Counted from the stretch's first letter, positions 34,671 to 44,124 are shown. The stretch: 64,000 bases of DNA from an uncultured Clostridia bacterium (GCA_934167175.1 CAKPKF010000006.1:3096-67095), one strand, 5' to 3'. The notes: generated by a model from the sequence alone, not told the origin. Numbers and translations are program-made.

Positions 34671-36329
34671 ATGGATTATAAAGATTTGGCTGAATTAATA
34701 TTTCCAGATGCAAAAGATGTATCATACTATGAGGAAAAATATCCAAGGAGAGAATTAAAAGAGGGGGCTATTGTTACAAGATATGCACCTAGTCCTACAG
34801 GATTTGTTCATATAGGAGGGCTATATCAAAGTTTAATCGCCAAAAAAATGTCAAAGCAAACTGATGGAGTTTTTTTCTTAAGAATAGAAGATACAGACCA
34901 AAAAAGAGAGATAAAAAATGCAATAGAAGATATACTACAAGCATTGAAAGATTTTGGTTTAGAAGCAGATGAAGGAATGATAAGCGAAACAGAAGAAAAG
35001 GGAATATATGGGCCATATAAACAATCCTTGAGAAAAGATATATATCAAGCATATGCAAAAAAATTATTAGAAGAGGGAAACGCTTATCCATGTTTTTGTT
35101 CACCAGAAGATTTAGATGAAATGAGAAAAAAACAAGAAAGTGCAAAGGTTAGACCAGGATATTATGGTATATGGGCAAAATGTAGAAATTTATCTGTAGA
35201 AGAAATGATAGAAAAAATTAAAGCAGGTGAAAAATATATTGTAAGAATAAAATCACCAGGAAGAGAAGATAAAAAAATAAAACATCATGATTTAATTAAA
35301 GGAAATATAGATTTTCCAGAGAATGATCAAGATATAGTTATAATTAAAGCAGATGGACTTCCAACATATCATTTTGCACATGCTGTGGATGATTATTTAA
35401 TGGGAACTACTCATGTAATTCGTGGTGACGAATGGTTATCTTCAGTACCTTTACATTTACAATTATTCCAAATAATAGGAGCAAAAGCACCTAAATATGC
35501 ACATATAGCACCAATCATGAAAGAAGAAAATGGTGGAAAAAGAAAATTAAGTAAGCGTAAGGACCCAGAATCAGCAGTTTCTTATTATAAAGAAGTAGGA
35601 ATTCCTAAAGAAGCAATTATAGAATACTTATTAAATATAGCAAATTCTAATTTTGAATCTTGGAAAAAAGGAAATAAAGATAAATCTATAGATGAATTTG
35701 AACTTTCTCTAAAAAAGATGGGAGTTAGTGGAGCTTTATTTGATATGGTTAAATTATTAGACATTTCAAAAATAGTTATATCTAAATATACCGCAGAAGA
35801 AGTTTATTCAGAGGTAACAAAATGGGCAAATGAATATGATGAAGAATTATTTAAAATATTAACATCTGATAAAGAATATAGCCTAAAAGTTTTAGGCATA
35901 GAAAGAGGAAATGTAAAACCAAGAAAAGATATAGCAAAATGGGAAGATGTAAAAAAAGAAATAAGATACATGTATAATGAATTATTTTATTCAGATAACA
36001 TAGATTATGTGTTTCCTAAATTTAATAATAAAGAAGAAGTAGAAAAAATATTAAATTTATATATTGATAAATATTACAAAGCAGAAGATGACAAAACTAC
36101 ATGGTTTAATAGAATGAAAGACTTAGCAGAAGAATTAGGATATGCAAGAGAAGTAAAATTATATAAGCAAGAACCAGAAAAATATCCAGGTCATGTAGGC
36201 GATGTAAGCATGTACATAAGAGTTGCACTAACAGGAAGACAAAATACTCCAGATATATATGAAATAATGTCAATATTGGGTGTAGATGAAATAAGAAAAA
36301 GATTTAATAGATGTATAGAAAACATATAA
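34671..36329 (+). CDS. gltX: Glutamyl-tRNA synthetase
   Basis: Charges tRNA-Glu (and perhaps tRNA-Gln, with an amidotransferase). The class I signature is RYAPSPTGFVHIGG, and the KMSKS equivalent is KRKLSKRKDPE. RIEDTDQKREIKNA and CFCSPEDLDEMR are also typical. At 552 residues it belongs to the longer clostridial type. The frame is open back to 34554, but a consensus promoter sits there and MDYKDLAELIFPD matches the usual N terminus, so the ATG at 34671 is used, with AAAGG upstream. Confidence 0.96.
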   Translation: MDYKDLAELIFPDAKDVSYYEEKYPRRELKEGAIVTRYAPSPTGFVHIGGLYQSLIAKKMSKQTDGVFFLRIEDTDQKREIKNAIEDILQALKDFGLEADEGMISETEEKGIYGPYKQSLRKDIYQAYAKKLLEEGNAYPCFCSPEDLDEMRKKQESAKVRPGYYGIWAKCRNLSVEEMIEKIKAGEKYIVRIKSPGREDKKIKHHDLIKGNIDFPENDQDIVIIKADGLPTYHFAHAVDDYLMGTTHVIRGDEWLSSVPLHLQLFQIIGAKAPKYAHIAPIMKEENGGKRKLSKRKDPESAVSYYKEVGIPKEAIIEYLLNIANSNFESWKKGNKDKSIDEFELSLKKMGVSGALFDMVKLLDISKIVISKYTAEEVYSEVTKWANEYDEELFKILTSDKEYSLKVLGIERGNVKPRKDIAKWEDVKKEIRYMYNELFYSDNIDYVFPKFNNKEEVEKILNLYIDKYYKAEDDKTTWFNRMKDLAEELGYAREVKLYKQEPEKYPGHVGDVSMYIRVALTGRQNTPDIYEIMSILGVDEIRKRFNRCIENI

Positions 36330-36340
36330 AGGAGATTGCT

Positions 36341-36520
36341 ATGCAATATAATGTAGGAGATAAAGTAAGGTTAAAAAAGCAACATCCATGCGGAAGCAAA
36401 ATATGGGAGATTACAAGAGTAGGCGTGGATTTCAAACTAAAATGCTTAGGGTGTGGACATGAGATTTTAGTTGAAAGGCCAAAAGCATTGAAAATGATTA
36501 CTAAGAAAATAGATGAATAA
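36341..36520 (+). CDS. DUF951 family protein
   Basis: A 59-residue protein of the DUF951 (YyzM) family. The family core is VGDKVRLKKQHPCGSKIWEITRVG, and the second part has CLGCGHEILVERPKALK. Cys in HPCG and CLGC could bind a metal. AAAGGAG precedes the ATG at 36341; a longer frame starts inside gltX at 36311 and lacks a ribosome-binding site. The function is unknown. Confidence 0.88.
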   Translation: MQYNVGDKVRLKKQHPCGSKIWEITRVGVDFKLKCLGCGHEILVERPKALKMITKKIDE

Positions 36521-36524
36521 ATAA

Positions 36525-36566
36525 TAAGGAAGTAATATGAATATCATATTACTTCCTTAATTTTTT
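36525..36566 (+). terminator. Terminator after gltX-DUF951
   Basis: Perfect 15-bp stem (AAGGAAGTAATATGA with its complement), a 3- to 4-base loop, then TTAATTTTTT. Confidence 0.9.
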
Positions 36567-36664
36567 ATATTAGAAATAAAATTTTATGCTCTAACAAATT
36601 TAATAAAAATTTCAATTTCTTAGAGCATAAAAAAAGTAAATTAAAGAGTGATTTTTGAAATTTT

Positions 36665-36928
36665 TTAAATTTGCTCTTCTTCAAATTCTTTATTTAGTTC
36701 ATCAAATAATTCATCTAATGAAATTGATAATGCTCTAGCTATACCCCATACTTCAAAATCTTTTACTATTTTGTTATTTTTTTCTATTTTAGACAAATCT
36801 TCTTTTGTCATAACAATTCCAAGTAATTCAAGTTTTCTACATAATGCAGATTGGGAAAGGTTTTGCTCGATTCTAGATTTTCTTAATATTTTAGAGATAA
36901 CGTTAGATTTATTATTATATTTTCTCAT
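36665..36928 (-). CDS. XRE-type HTH regulator, paralogue 1
   Basis: An 87-residue DNA-binding protein with a Cro/CI-type helix-turn-helix: ISKILRKSRIEQNLSQSALCRKLELLG, then TKEDLSKIEKNNKIV and ARALSISLDELFDEL. It is close in sequence and length to the protein at 38601-38855, and both begin RKYN-KSNVIS. It is transcribed away from the gene at 37036 across a short shared region, so it may control that gene or the dehydrogenase after it. GGAGGAGG precedes the ATG on the minus strand. Confidence 0.88.
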   Translation of the reverse strand: MRKYNNKSNVISKILRKSRIEQNLSQSALCRKLELLGIVMTKEDLSKIEKNNKIVKDFEVWGIARALSISLDELFDELNKEFEEEQI

Positions 36929-37035
36929 AAAACCTCCTCCTTTTATTAAAATATATATTGATTTTATACTAAAGTTAGTGATAAACTGTTATCAGATTAG
37001 CAATTTAATGAGAAAAATTTACGGAGGGTAAAAAA

Positions 37036-37380
37036 ATGGAAGATGATGGAAAATATGTAGAGGTATTAAACAGTATAATAGGTAACGAAAAATACAGAGA
37101 ATTAGTATCAGACATTACAAACAAAGTAATAGATAAATTTGGTGGAGATATTTCAATAGAAGAGTTAGTTACTATAATAGAAATTAATATAAAGTCCTTA
37201 TTAATTATAGGGTTATCTTTAGGTATGAATTTAACCAAAAATGAAATCTATGAAAAAGTATATTTAGACCATACTAAAAAATATATTGTTGAAGATAGTT
37301 TTGACAAGTATATAGAAAAATATACAAAATATATAGAAATAATAAAGAAATTTGTAAAAGAGCAAAAAAGTAAAAATTAA
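37036..37380 (+). CDS. Uncharacterised 114-residue protein
   Basis: I do not recognise the family. It looks largely helical and soluble, with one moderately hydrophobic stretch (IKSLLIIGLSLGMNL, about 55-70) and a Lys-rich C terminus. ACGGAGGG lies about 8 bases before the ATG. It is divergent from the XRE regulator at 36665, so it is a plausible target or partner. The gene downstream has its own promoter. Confidence 0.6.
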   Translation: MEDDGKYVEVLNSIIGNEKYRELVSDITNKVIDKFGGDISIEELVTIIEINIKSLLIIGLSLGMNLTKNEIYEKVYLDHTKKYIVEDSFDKYIEKYTKYIEIIKKFVKEQKSKN

Positions 37381-37393
37381 TATAAATTGCCTA

Positions 37394-37423
37394 TTGAATA
37401 TTTTTTTATATTTGGTATATAAT
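37394..37423 (+). promoter_or_regulatory. Promoter of the dehydrogenase gene at 37459
   Basis: TTGAAT (37394-37399), 18-base spacer, TATAAT (37418-37423), 36 bases before the start codon. Confidence 0.65.
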
Positions 37424-37458
37424 CTATATATAAATTATACAAAGGAGTGTGATTTTTT

Positions 37459-38535
37459 TTGGATAGAAAAATCAAAGTAGTACAATATGGTACAGGAAAG
37501 ATGGCAGTATACACAATGCGTTATGTGTATGAAAAAGGGGCTGAAATAGTAGGAGCTATTGATATAAATCCAAATGTAATAGGAAAAGATATAGGCGATG
37601 TAATGAATACAGAAAAAAAAGGAGTAACAGTAACATCAATAGAGAATGCAGAAGAAATGTTAAGACAAGTTAACCCGGATATAGTAATAGTTACAACAAT
37701 GAGTTTACTAAGTGATGTTAAAGATGCATTAATGTTATGTGCAAAACTTGGAATAAATGCAATCACAACATGTGAAGAAGCATTCTTCCCTTGGAATTCA
37801 AATCCAAATGCAACTAGAGAAATAGATGAAATGGCAAAGAAAAACAATTGTACAATCACAGGAAGTGGATATCAAGACATATATTGGGGAAATTTAATAA
37901 GTAATTTAGCAGGTTCAACACATAAAATAACTAAAATAGTAGGTTCTTCAAGTTATAACGTAGAAGAATATGGAATAGCCTTAGCAAAGGCACATGGAGC
38001 TGGATTAGATTTAGAAACATTTGATAAAGAAGTTGCTTCAGCAGATGAAATACCAGCTGAAGAAAGACAAAAATTAATAGATAATGGAGAATTTCTGCCA
38101 TCATACATGTGGAATGTTAATGGATGGTTATGTTCAAAATTAGGGCTAACTGTTGAAAGTCAAGTACAAAAATGTGTCCCACAAACATATAAAGAAGATA
38201 TAGAATCTACAACTTTGGGAATGACTGTTAAAGCAGGTATGGCAACAGGAATGAGTGCTGTTGTTACAACTAATACAAAAGAGGGAATAGTCATTGAAAC
38301 TCAATGTATAGGTAAAGTTTATTCAAAAGAAGATTATGATAAAAATGAGTGGACAGTAGAGGGAGAACCATCTACAACATTGGTAATATCAAAACCAGAC
38401 ACAGTAGAATTAACTTGTGCAACAGTAGTAAATAGAATACCAGATGTAATAAATGCTGAAGCAGGTTATGTAACAACAGAGAAATTTGATGAATTAGAAT
38501 ATAGAGTAAAACCGTTAAATGAATATGTAAAATAA
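37459..38535 (+). CDS. NAD(P)-dependent dehydrogenase, 2,4-diaminopentanoate dehydrogenase-like
   Basis: The Rossmann motif VVQYGTGKMAVYTMRYV is at the N terminus, AIDINPNVIGKDIG follows, and the whole layout is that of the dihydrodipicolinate-reductase-like family that includes Ord (2,4-diaminopentanoate dehydrogenase of clostridial ornithine fermentation). It has 358 residues, close to Ord. CEEAFFPW and GSGYQDIYWGN are characteristic of this branch. No other ornithine-degradation gene is nearby, so the substrate stays open. The start is TTG 37459 after AAAGGAG. It is flanked by two related HTH regulators. Confidence 0.78.
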   Translation: MDRKIKVVQYGTGKMAVYTMRYVYEKGAEIVGAIDINPNVIGKDIGDVMNTEKKGVTVTSIENAEEMLRQVNPDIVIVTTMSLLSDVKDALMLCAKLGINAITTCEEAFFPWNSNPNATREIDEMAKKNNCTITGSGYQDIYWGNLISNLAGSTHKITKIVGSSSYNVEEYGIALAKAHGAGLDLETFDKEVASADEIPAEERQKLIDNGEFLPSYMWNVNGWLCSKLGLTVESQVQKCVPQTYKEDIESTTLGMTVKAGMATGMSAVVTTNTKEGIVIETQCIGKVYSKEDYDKNEWTVEGEPSTTLVISKPDTVELTCATVVNRIPDVINAEAGYVTTEKFDELEYRVKPLNEYVK

Positions 38536-38536
38536 A

Positions 38537-38580
38537 AAAATAAAGTATAGTTTAATTTTTAAACTATACTTTATTTTTTA
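38537..38580 (+). terminator. Terminator after the dehydrogenase gene
   Basis: AAATAAAGTATAGTTTA pairs perfectly with its complement around a short loop, ending in TTTTTT. It could also serve the convergent minus-strand gene. Confidence 0.9.
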
Positions 38581-38600
38581 GGCAAAATCGAAGAGCCTTA

Positions 38601-38855
38601 TTATTCTTTAAATTCTAAATTAAGTTCTGTTAATAAATCATCTAGTGAAACGGATAATGCTCTAGCAATTCCCCATAATTCGAAATCTTTTACAATTTTA
38701 TTTCCATGTTCAATCTTGGATAAATCTTCTTTAGTCATAACAATTCCATACAATTCTAGTTTATGGCATAATTGCGTTTGAGATATTGACTTTTCTTTTC
38801 TTATTTTTTTTAATTTATTTGATATAACATTAGATTTATCATTATATTTTCTCAC
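38601..38855 (-). CDS. XRE-type HTH regulator, paralogue 2
   Basis: An 84-residue helix-turn-helix protein, closely related to that at 36665-36928 (shared KYN-KSNVIS, LCHKLELYGIVMTKEDLSKIE, VKDFELWGIARALS). It is convergent with the dehydrogenase gene. AAGGAGGAG precedes the ATG on the minus strand. The paralogues flank a two-gene block, which suggests duplication of a regulator around its target, or a compact mobile cassette; no repeats or transposase support the latter. Confidence 0.88.
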   Translation of the reverse strand: MRKYNDKSNVISNKLKKIRKEKSISQTQLCHKLELYGIVMTKEDLSKIEHGNKIVKDFELWGIARALSVSLDDLLTELNLEFKE

Positions 38856-38984
38856 AAAAGCTCCTCCTTAATAAAATAAAATTTTATTTAATCTATTGTA
38901 CAACAATATTATCACTTAAGCGTTATCAATCTGGAAATAAATAGAAAAAATTTACTGAGAGTAAAGTTTTGACATAGTAAAAAT

Positions 38985-39020
38985 AAAAAACACTAGTTTT
39001 TATAAAACTAGTGTTTTTTA
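38985..39020 (-). terminator. Terminator of tyrS
   Basis: AAAAACACTAGTTTT pairs with AAAACTAGTGTTTTT around a short loop; symmetric, so active in either direction. Confidence 0.85.
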
Positions 39021-39028
39021 AATCAAGA

Positions 39029-40243
39029 TTATTTTTCTAATTTATGAAAAACTTTTTTTCCTTTTCTTAAAATTGCGTAACCATTTTTAAAATCTTTTTC
39101 AGATAAAGCATAATTAGTATCTTCTATCTTTGTATCATTTAAAGATATGCCACCTTGTGAGATTAATGTTCTAGCTTGAGATTTAGATTTTGCAATATCA
39201 GCTAAAACTATAGCATCAACAATAGAAATATTAATATCATTTAACTTAGTAGAAGGCATATTATCTAAATCGCCATTTCCTTCAAATAAAGCTTGAGAAG
39301 CTTCTTCAGCTTTTTTTGCAGCTTCTTCACCATGAATTAATTTTGTTATTTCAAAAGCTAATACTTTTTTAGCTTCATTTATTTTTTCATCTTTAAAGCT
39401 AGAAAGTCTGTTTATTTCATCCATTGGTAAGAATGTAAGGAGACACAAAACGTTTCTTACGCTTTCATCCTCAATATTTCTCCAATATTGATAAAATTCA
39501 TATGGAGAAGTTTTTTCTGGATCTAACCATAAAGCACCTTTTTCTGTTTTTCCCATTTTTTTACCTTCTTTTGTTGTAAGAAGTTTAAATGTTAATCCAT
39601 AAGAATCATCATTACCGATTTTTCTAATTAAATCAACACCACCTATGATATTAGACCATTGATCATTTCCACCCATTTGAAGCTTACATCCATAGTGGTC
39701 ATGTAGATATAAGAAATCATAAGACTGCATAATCATATACCCAAGTTCAAAGAAAGTTAATCCCTTTTCAAGTCTTTGCTTATAACATTCTGCAGCAAGC
39801 ATTCTGTTTATAGAAAAATGAACACCAATGTCTCTCATAAACTCGATATAATTTAAGTCTAAAAGCCAATCAGCATTATTTACTATAATAGCAGCATTTT
39901 CTCCTTCAAAACTTAAAAATTTAGAAAGTTGAGTTTTGAACTTTTCTACATTTTGATTAATTTCTTCACGTCCCATCATTCTTCTCATATCTGTCTTACC
40001 AGAAGGGTCACCAATTGTTACAGTACCACCACCAATAAGAATAATAGGTTTATGTCCACATTTTTGCATATGTGAAGCTACCATCATAGATACAAAATGA
40101 CCTACATGTAAGCTGTCTGCGGTAGGGTCAAAGCCTATGTAAAATGGCACACTTTCTTTTTGAAATAATTCTTTTACTTCTTTTTCATGTGTTAGTTGTT
40201 CAATATATCCACGTTCTTCTAATATGTCAAAAACATTTTGCAT
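39029..40243 (-). CDS. tyrS: Tyrosyl-tRNA synthetase
   Basis: Charges tRNA-Tyr. Landmarks are FYIGFDPTADSLHVGH (HIGH-like), GGGTVTIGDPSGKTDMR, the Tyr-binding GYMIMQSYDFLYL and MGGNDQWSNIIGG, and KMGKTEKGALWLD (KMSKS-like). A C-terminal S4-like domain ends the protein. The frame reaches ATG 40252, but AGGAGG lies immediately before that codon, so the ATG at 40243, with 9-base spacing, is the start (404 residues). A zinc-ribbon protein gene lies just upstream in the same direction. Confidence 0.96.
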   Translation of the reverse strand: MQNVFDILEERGYIEQLTHEKEVKELFQKESVPFYIGFDPTADSLHVGHFVSMMVASHMQKCGHKPIILIGGGTVTIGDPSGKTDMRRMMGREEINQNVEKFKTQLSKFLSFEGENAAIIVNNADWLLDLNYIEFMRDIGVHFSINRMLAAECYKQRLEKGLTFFELGYMIMQSYDFLYLHDHYGCKLQMGGNDQWSNIIGGVDLIRKIGNDDSYGLTFKLLTTKEGKKMGKTEKGALWLDPEKTSPYEFYQYWRNIEDESVRNVLCLLTFLPMDEINRLSSFKDEKINEAKKVLAFEITKLIHGEEAAKKAEEASQALFEGNGDLDNMPSTKLNDINISIVDAIVLADIAKSKSQARTLISQGGISLNDTKIEDTNYALSEKDFKNGYAILRKGKKVFHKLEK

Positions 40244-40280
40244 TATATACATCCTCCTTATAGATTATAATTAAGTAAAA

Positions 40281-40517
40281 TTATTTTAATGTTGTTTGTG
40301 TTTTAAATAACTCGTTATTTTGTAAGTATCTATTTATGTTTTTTTCAGATATTCCAGTATAATAAGAAATATCATTTATTGTATTGTTATTACTAGTACT
40401 TTCAAAGAAATTTTTTAATTTTGAGATTTCTGCTTTATCTTTTGGGACACAATTTTGACAAACTGATTCTTCAGAAGAGAAGAAACCTCCACAACGACTA
40501 CATTTTTTTATTACCAT
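40281..40517 (-). CDS. Zinc-ribbon/HTH small protein (TIGR03826/YvyF-like)
   Basis: A 78-residue protein with an N-terminal ribbon (CSRCGGFF and CQNC) and a C-terminal helical part NTINDISYYTGISEKNINRYLQNNELF that looks like a helix-turn-helix. The same order is seen in the YvyF-type proteins of flagellar regions. No flagellar gene is nearby, so a regulatory role is only a guess. It lies 37 bases upstream of tyrS and probably shares its transcript. Confidence 0.65.
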   Translation of the reverse strand: MVIKKCSRCGGFFSSEESVCQNCVPKDKAEISKLKNFFESTSNNNTINDISYYTGISEKNINRYLQNNELFKTQTTLK

Positions 40518-40641
40518 ATAAAAACCCCCATAAATAAATAATTTCTAGCAACAACTAGGTTACTTTGCATTTTATCATAAAAAGGAATAAAAAGAAAGAA
40601 AAAATAGATAAAAATTAAATAAAAAAAGTTTAGATAAAATG

Positions 40642-40670
40642 TTCACGAATTTTGTATTTTATGATATAGT
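40642..40670 (+). promoter_or_regulatory. Possible promoter of the GH18 gene
   Basis: TTCACG, 17-base spacer, TATAGT (40665-40670), 30 bases before the ATG; the -35 box is poor. Confidence 0.4.
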
Positions 40671-40699
40671 AACATAGAAACCAAAAAAGTTAGGAGAGT

Positions 40700-42397
40700 A
40701 TGGGTGGAAAAATGAAAATAATTGGAAAAAAAATAAGTAAAAGATTATTAATAAATACTTTGGTTGTTATTATATTTATATTATTTATAGCATTTATATT
40801 GAGTATTGCACCAAATTATATTAGAAATGAAATAAAAGATAAAACGAATTTGATTATTAATAATAATAATGTAACTGCTAAATTAAAAAAAGATGTAATA
40901 ATAGATGATAGTGGAAATGTATTTATATCTAAAGAAGATGCTACAAATTATTTTGATAAATACTTAGATTATGATAAAGATACAAAAAATATAGTAACAA
41001 CATCAGATACAAAGGTAGCAAAATTGAAATTAGATGATAGAATTATAAAAGTAAATGGAACAGAAACAAAAATGGCAGTTGCACCAATTGAGAAAAATGG
41101 AACAATATATTTACCTTTTTCGGAAATGGAAAAAGTATATAATATTGATTTAAACTATATAAAAGACACTAATAGAGTTATAATAGATTCGCTAGATAGA
41201 GAGTTTATTACTGTAAATAGTAGAAAAAATTTGAAAGTAAAATATAAAGATAAAAAATTATCAAGTACAGTCGAGAAAATAAAAAAAGGTGACGAATTAG
41301 TCTGGATATCAAAAGGAGATAATGATTGGGTAAAAGTAAGAACAAAAAATGGAAAAATAGGATATATAAAAGAAAAGGATACAGCAAACCAAATATATGT
41401 TAGGCAGAAAATGGAAGAAAAAAATAAAGTGAATGGGAAAGTTAATCTTGTTTGGGACTATTATTCAGAATATGTAAAAGCACCAAACAGAGAAGGAACA
41501 TCAATAGATGGAGTTAATGTTGTCTCACCAGCATTTTTCTCACTAGAAAAAGAAGGAAAAGGTAATATTGTAGAAAACATAGGTGATGAAGGAAGAGCAT
41601 ATATTGAATGGGCAAAAGCAAATAAATATCAAATATGGCCTATGGTTTCAAATAATTCATTAAAAGAAACAACAACAGAAATTATGAAGAGCGAAGAATT
41701 AAGAGAAAATTTAATAGACAATATAGTAAGAGAAGCAGTTCAGTATGAACTAGATGGAATAAACATTGATTTTGAAAATATGTATAGTGAAGATAAAGAT
41801 TTATTCTCTAAATTTATAATTGAGTTAGCACCAAGACTAAAAGATTGTGGAATAATACTTTCTGTTGATGTAACAGCACCAGACGGAAGTGAGACATGGT
41901 CTTTATGTTTTGATAGAAACATAATTGGAGATGTAGCAGACTATATAGTATTTATGGCATATGATCAATATGGAATTTCAAGTAAAACACCAGGAACTAC
42001 AGCAGGATATAATTGGGTAGAAACAAATATCAATAAATTCTTAAATCAGGAAGATGTAAAAAAAGAAAAAATAATTTTAGGCATACCATTATACACAAGA
42101 ATGTGGAAAGAAACAGATGGAAAAATTACAAGTTCAGTTGTAAATATGAACCAAATAGAGGAAAACCTACCTCCAGAATCTACAGTAGAAAGAAAATGGA
42201 ATGATGAACTAAAACAATACTATGTAGAATATAAAATGAATAATACGGTATATAGAATGTGGATAGAAGATGAGAAATCTATTACTGAAAAATTAAATTT
42301 AATAAAAAAATATGAATTAGCAGGAGCAGCTTTTTGGGAAAAAGACAGAGAAACTGAGAATGTATGGCAAATCACAAAAAATATATTAAAAGATTAG
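40700..42397 (+). CDS. Membrane-anchored GH18 family glycosidase with SH3 domain
   Basis: Likely cell-wall or spore-related glycosidase. An N-terminal membrane anchor (about residues 18-37) leads into a stalk domain like the copper amine oxidase N-domain (about 55-165), then an SH3-type region (about 170-230), then the GH18 barrel to the C terminus. The catalytic motif is LDGINIDFENM (DxxDxDxE type, Glu as acid), and FMAYDQYG and GIPLYTRMW also fit. Homologues in Firmicutes act on peptidoglycan, as in spore germination. AGGAG is only 3 bases from ATG 40700, so the ATG at 40712 is an alternative. Confidence 0.88.
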   Translation: MGGKMKIIGKKISKRLLINTLVVIIFILFIAFILSIAPNYIRNEIKDKTNLIINNNNVTAKLKKDVIIDDSGNVFISKEDATNYFDKYLDYDKDTKNIVTTSDTKVAKLKLDDRIIKVNGTETKMAVAPIEKNGTIYLPFSEMEKVYNIDLNYIKDTNRVIIDSLDREFITVNSRKNLKVKYKDKKLSSTVEKIKKGDELVWISKGDNDWVKVRTKNGKIGYIKEKDTANQIYVRQKMEEKNKVNGKVNLVWDYYSEYVKAPNREGTSIDGVNVVSPAFFSLEKEGKGNIVENIGDEGRAYIEWAKANKYQIWPMVSNNSLKETTTEIMKSEELRENLIDNIVREAVQYELDGINIDFENMYSEDKDLFSKFIIELAPRLKDCGIILSVDVTAPDGSETWSLCFDRNIIGDVADYIVFMAYDQYGISSKTPGTTAGYNWVETNINKFLNQEDVKKEKIILGIPLYTRMWKETDGKITSSVVNMNQIEENLPPESTVERKWNDELKQYYVEYKMNNTVYRMWIEDEKSITEKLNLIKKYELAGAAFWEKDRETENVWQITKNILKD

Positions 42398-42425
42398 TCA
42401 TAAAAAAAGGTGTACTCAATATAAA

Positions 42426-42466
42426 TAAAATAAAGTGAATTAAATATAATTCACTTTATTTTTTAT
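42426..42466 (+). terminator. Terminator after the GH18 gene
   Basis: AAAATAAAGTGAATTA pairs perfectly with its complement around a 4-base loop, then TTTTTT. Confidence 0.9.
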
Positions 42467-42575
42467 AAGAAAGTAATTCTGATTTTATAATACATAAAAA
42501 TAACATTATAATAATTTACGAAAAGTTAAATTTGTTATAGTATTATTAAGTTTTTTATATAAAGAAGGTGTTTGG

Positions 42576-43523
42576 TTGTATAAATTTGCATATATAAAAT
42601 TTGCTGATAGCAAAGAAGAGTTAGTAGGTAACTTAAATATAGTAAATAAAACAAAATTTCTGGTAAAAAAAATATGTTATACACCAACAATAAAAATATT
42701 TGAGAATAAAAAAATATATATATTCCCAAGGAATAAATTCTATAATATAGCAAGAACAGAAAAAATAACAAATAAATTAGCCAAAGAACTTAAAGAAAAG
42801 CAAATAGATAACATTATAATATGTAAAGAACTAAATAAGAATGATATGTTTAAAAACATTATATACAGTAACAATATAGATATATTAGATGGGAAGTGGT
42901 TATATAATTTTTTATTGTATGATATATTAATGTATATTTTAATTCAAAAAAAAATGAAAATTGAAAAACAGGAAATACATATATTAATAAACGATACATC
43001 GGATATAAAACTGAGCAATATAATAAAATTTGCAAAAATATGTAAAAGAGTAAATATAATTACAAATAACCCAAGTAGATTCAAAAATATAGAAAATAAG
43101 CTATATGATGATTATGGAATAATATTAGCGATAAATAATAACAAAAAGAAAAGCCTTCTAAATGCAAAAATAATTTTAAATATTGATTTTCCAGAAGAAA
43201 TAATAAATAAATATAATATTTACAGAAAAGCAATAATTGTAAATGTTAGAGATGAAATTAAAATATATTCAAAAGGATTTGAAGGAATAAGTATAATAAA
43301 TTATCAAATCACATTAAATAAAAAACATAAGGAATTGCTAAAAAAATATAATTTGTATGATGATTTTGAAAATAATGTGTTATATGAAAGTCTTATATAT
43401 AGAAAGGATAACGTTAAAAATATTATAAAACAAATAAAAAATGATGAGGTAAAAATTTCTAATTTATTGGGAAAAAGAGGAATAATCAACACAGAGGAAT
43501 ATAAAAGTGTAAAAAAATGTTAA
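42576..43523 (+). CDS. Uncharacterised 315-residue protein
   Basis: I do not recognise a characterised family. It is soluble, very rich in Asn, Lys and Ile, with no signal peptide or membrane segment. The middle part (about 125-215) alternates strands and helices: EIHILINDTSDIK, CKRVNIITNN, GIILAINNNKK, AKIILNIDFPEE, which resembles a Rossmann-like nucleotide fold without a clear glycine loop. The TTG at 42576 follows AAGAAGGTG. It stands alone before greA, which has its own promoter. Its AT content is high but in line with the window. Confidence 0.6.
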   Translation: MYKFAYIKFADSKEELVGNLNIVNKTKFLVKKICYTPTIKIFENKKIYIFPRNKFYNIARTEKITNKLAKELKEKQIDNIIICKELNKNDMFKNIIYSNNIDILDGKWLYNFLLYDILMYILIQKKMKIEKQEIHILINDTSDIKLSNIIKFAKICKRVNIITNNPSRFKNIENKLYDDYGIILAINNNKKKSLLNAKIILNIDFPEEIINKYNIYRKAIIVNVRDEIKIYSKGFEGISIINYQITLNKKHKELLKKYNLYDDFENNVLYESLIYRKDNVKNIIKQIKNDEVKISNLLGKRGIINTEEYKSVKKC

Positions 43524-43578
43524 AAGTATGTATCACTATTTGACAATAATAAAAAATATAAAAAATTACGTATATAAC

Positions 43579-43607
43579 TTGACAAAATTAAAATAGTGCC
43601 TTAATAT
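43579..43607 (+). promoter_or_regulatory. Promoter of greA
   Basis: Perfect TTGACA (43579-43584), 17-base spacer, TAATAT (43602-43607), 40 bases before the ATG. Confidence 0.7.
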
Positions 43608-43647
43608 AGGAGAATAGAATATAATTACTTAAAGAGGAGGTCAAAAA

Positions 43648-44124
43648 ATGGAGGACAAAGAAGTATTATTAACACAAGAAGGATATGACAAATTGGAGGC
43701 AGAATTAGAATATTTAAAAACTGAAAAGAGAACTGAAATATCAGAACGTATAAAAGTTGCATTAGGTTTTGGAGATTTATCAGAAAATTCTGAATATGAT
43801 GAAGCAAAAAATGCACAAGCAAATAATGAAATGAAAATAGCAGGATTGGAAAATAAATTAAGATATGCAAAGATAATAGATGAGTCTGAAATAGATACTA
43901 AGACTGTTCAAGTAGGAAATACAGTAAAAGTACTAGATATGGAATACAATGAAGAGTTAGAATATACAATAGTAGGTTCAACAGAAGTTAATTTAGCAGA
44001 AAATAAAATATCTAATGAATCTCCGATAGGAGCAGCTCTACTAGGAGCAAAGAAAAATCAAATAGTAGAAGCTAAAGCACCAGCAGGAATACTAAAATAT
44101 AAAGTATTATCAATAAAAAAATAA
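43648..44124 (+). CDS. greA: Transcription elongation factor GreA
   Basis: GreA rescues backtracked RNA polymerase by stimulating transcript cleavage. The coiled-coil N terminus (about 1-75) has LTQEGYDKLEAELEYLKTEKR and the acidic tip DLSENSEYDEAK, and the FKBP-like C-terminal domain contains ESPIGAALLGAKKNQIVEAKAPAG. It has 158 residues. AGAGGAGG precedes the ATG. Confidence 0.97.
   Translation: MEDKEVLLTQEGYDKLEAELEYLKTEKRTEISERIKVALGFGDLSENSEYDEAKNAQANNEMKIAGLENKLRYAKIIDESEIDTKTVQVGNTVKVLDMEYNEELEYTIVGSTEVNLAENKISNESPIGAALLGAKKNQIVEAKAPAGILKYKVLSIKK

Noticed and set aside
36771..37031. Plus-strand open frame of 86 codons
   Set aside because: Antisense to the XRE regulator at 36665-36928, which has a clear helix-turn-helix and a Shine-Dalgarno sequence.
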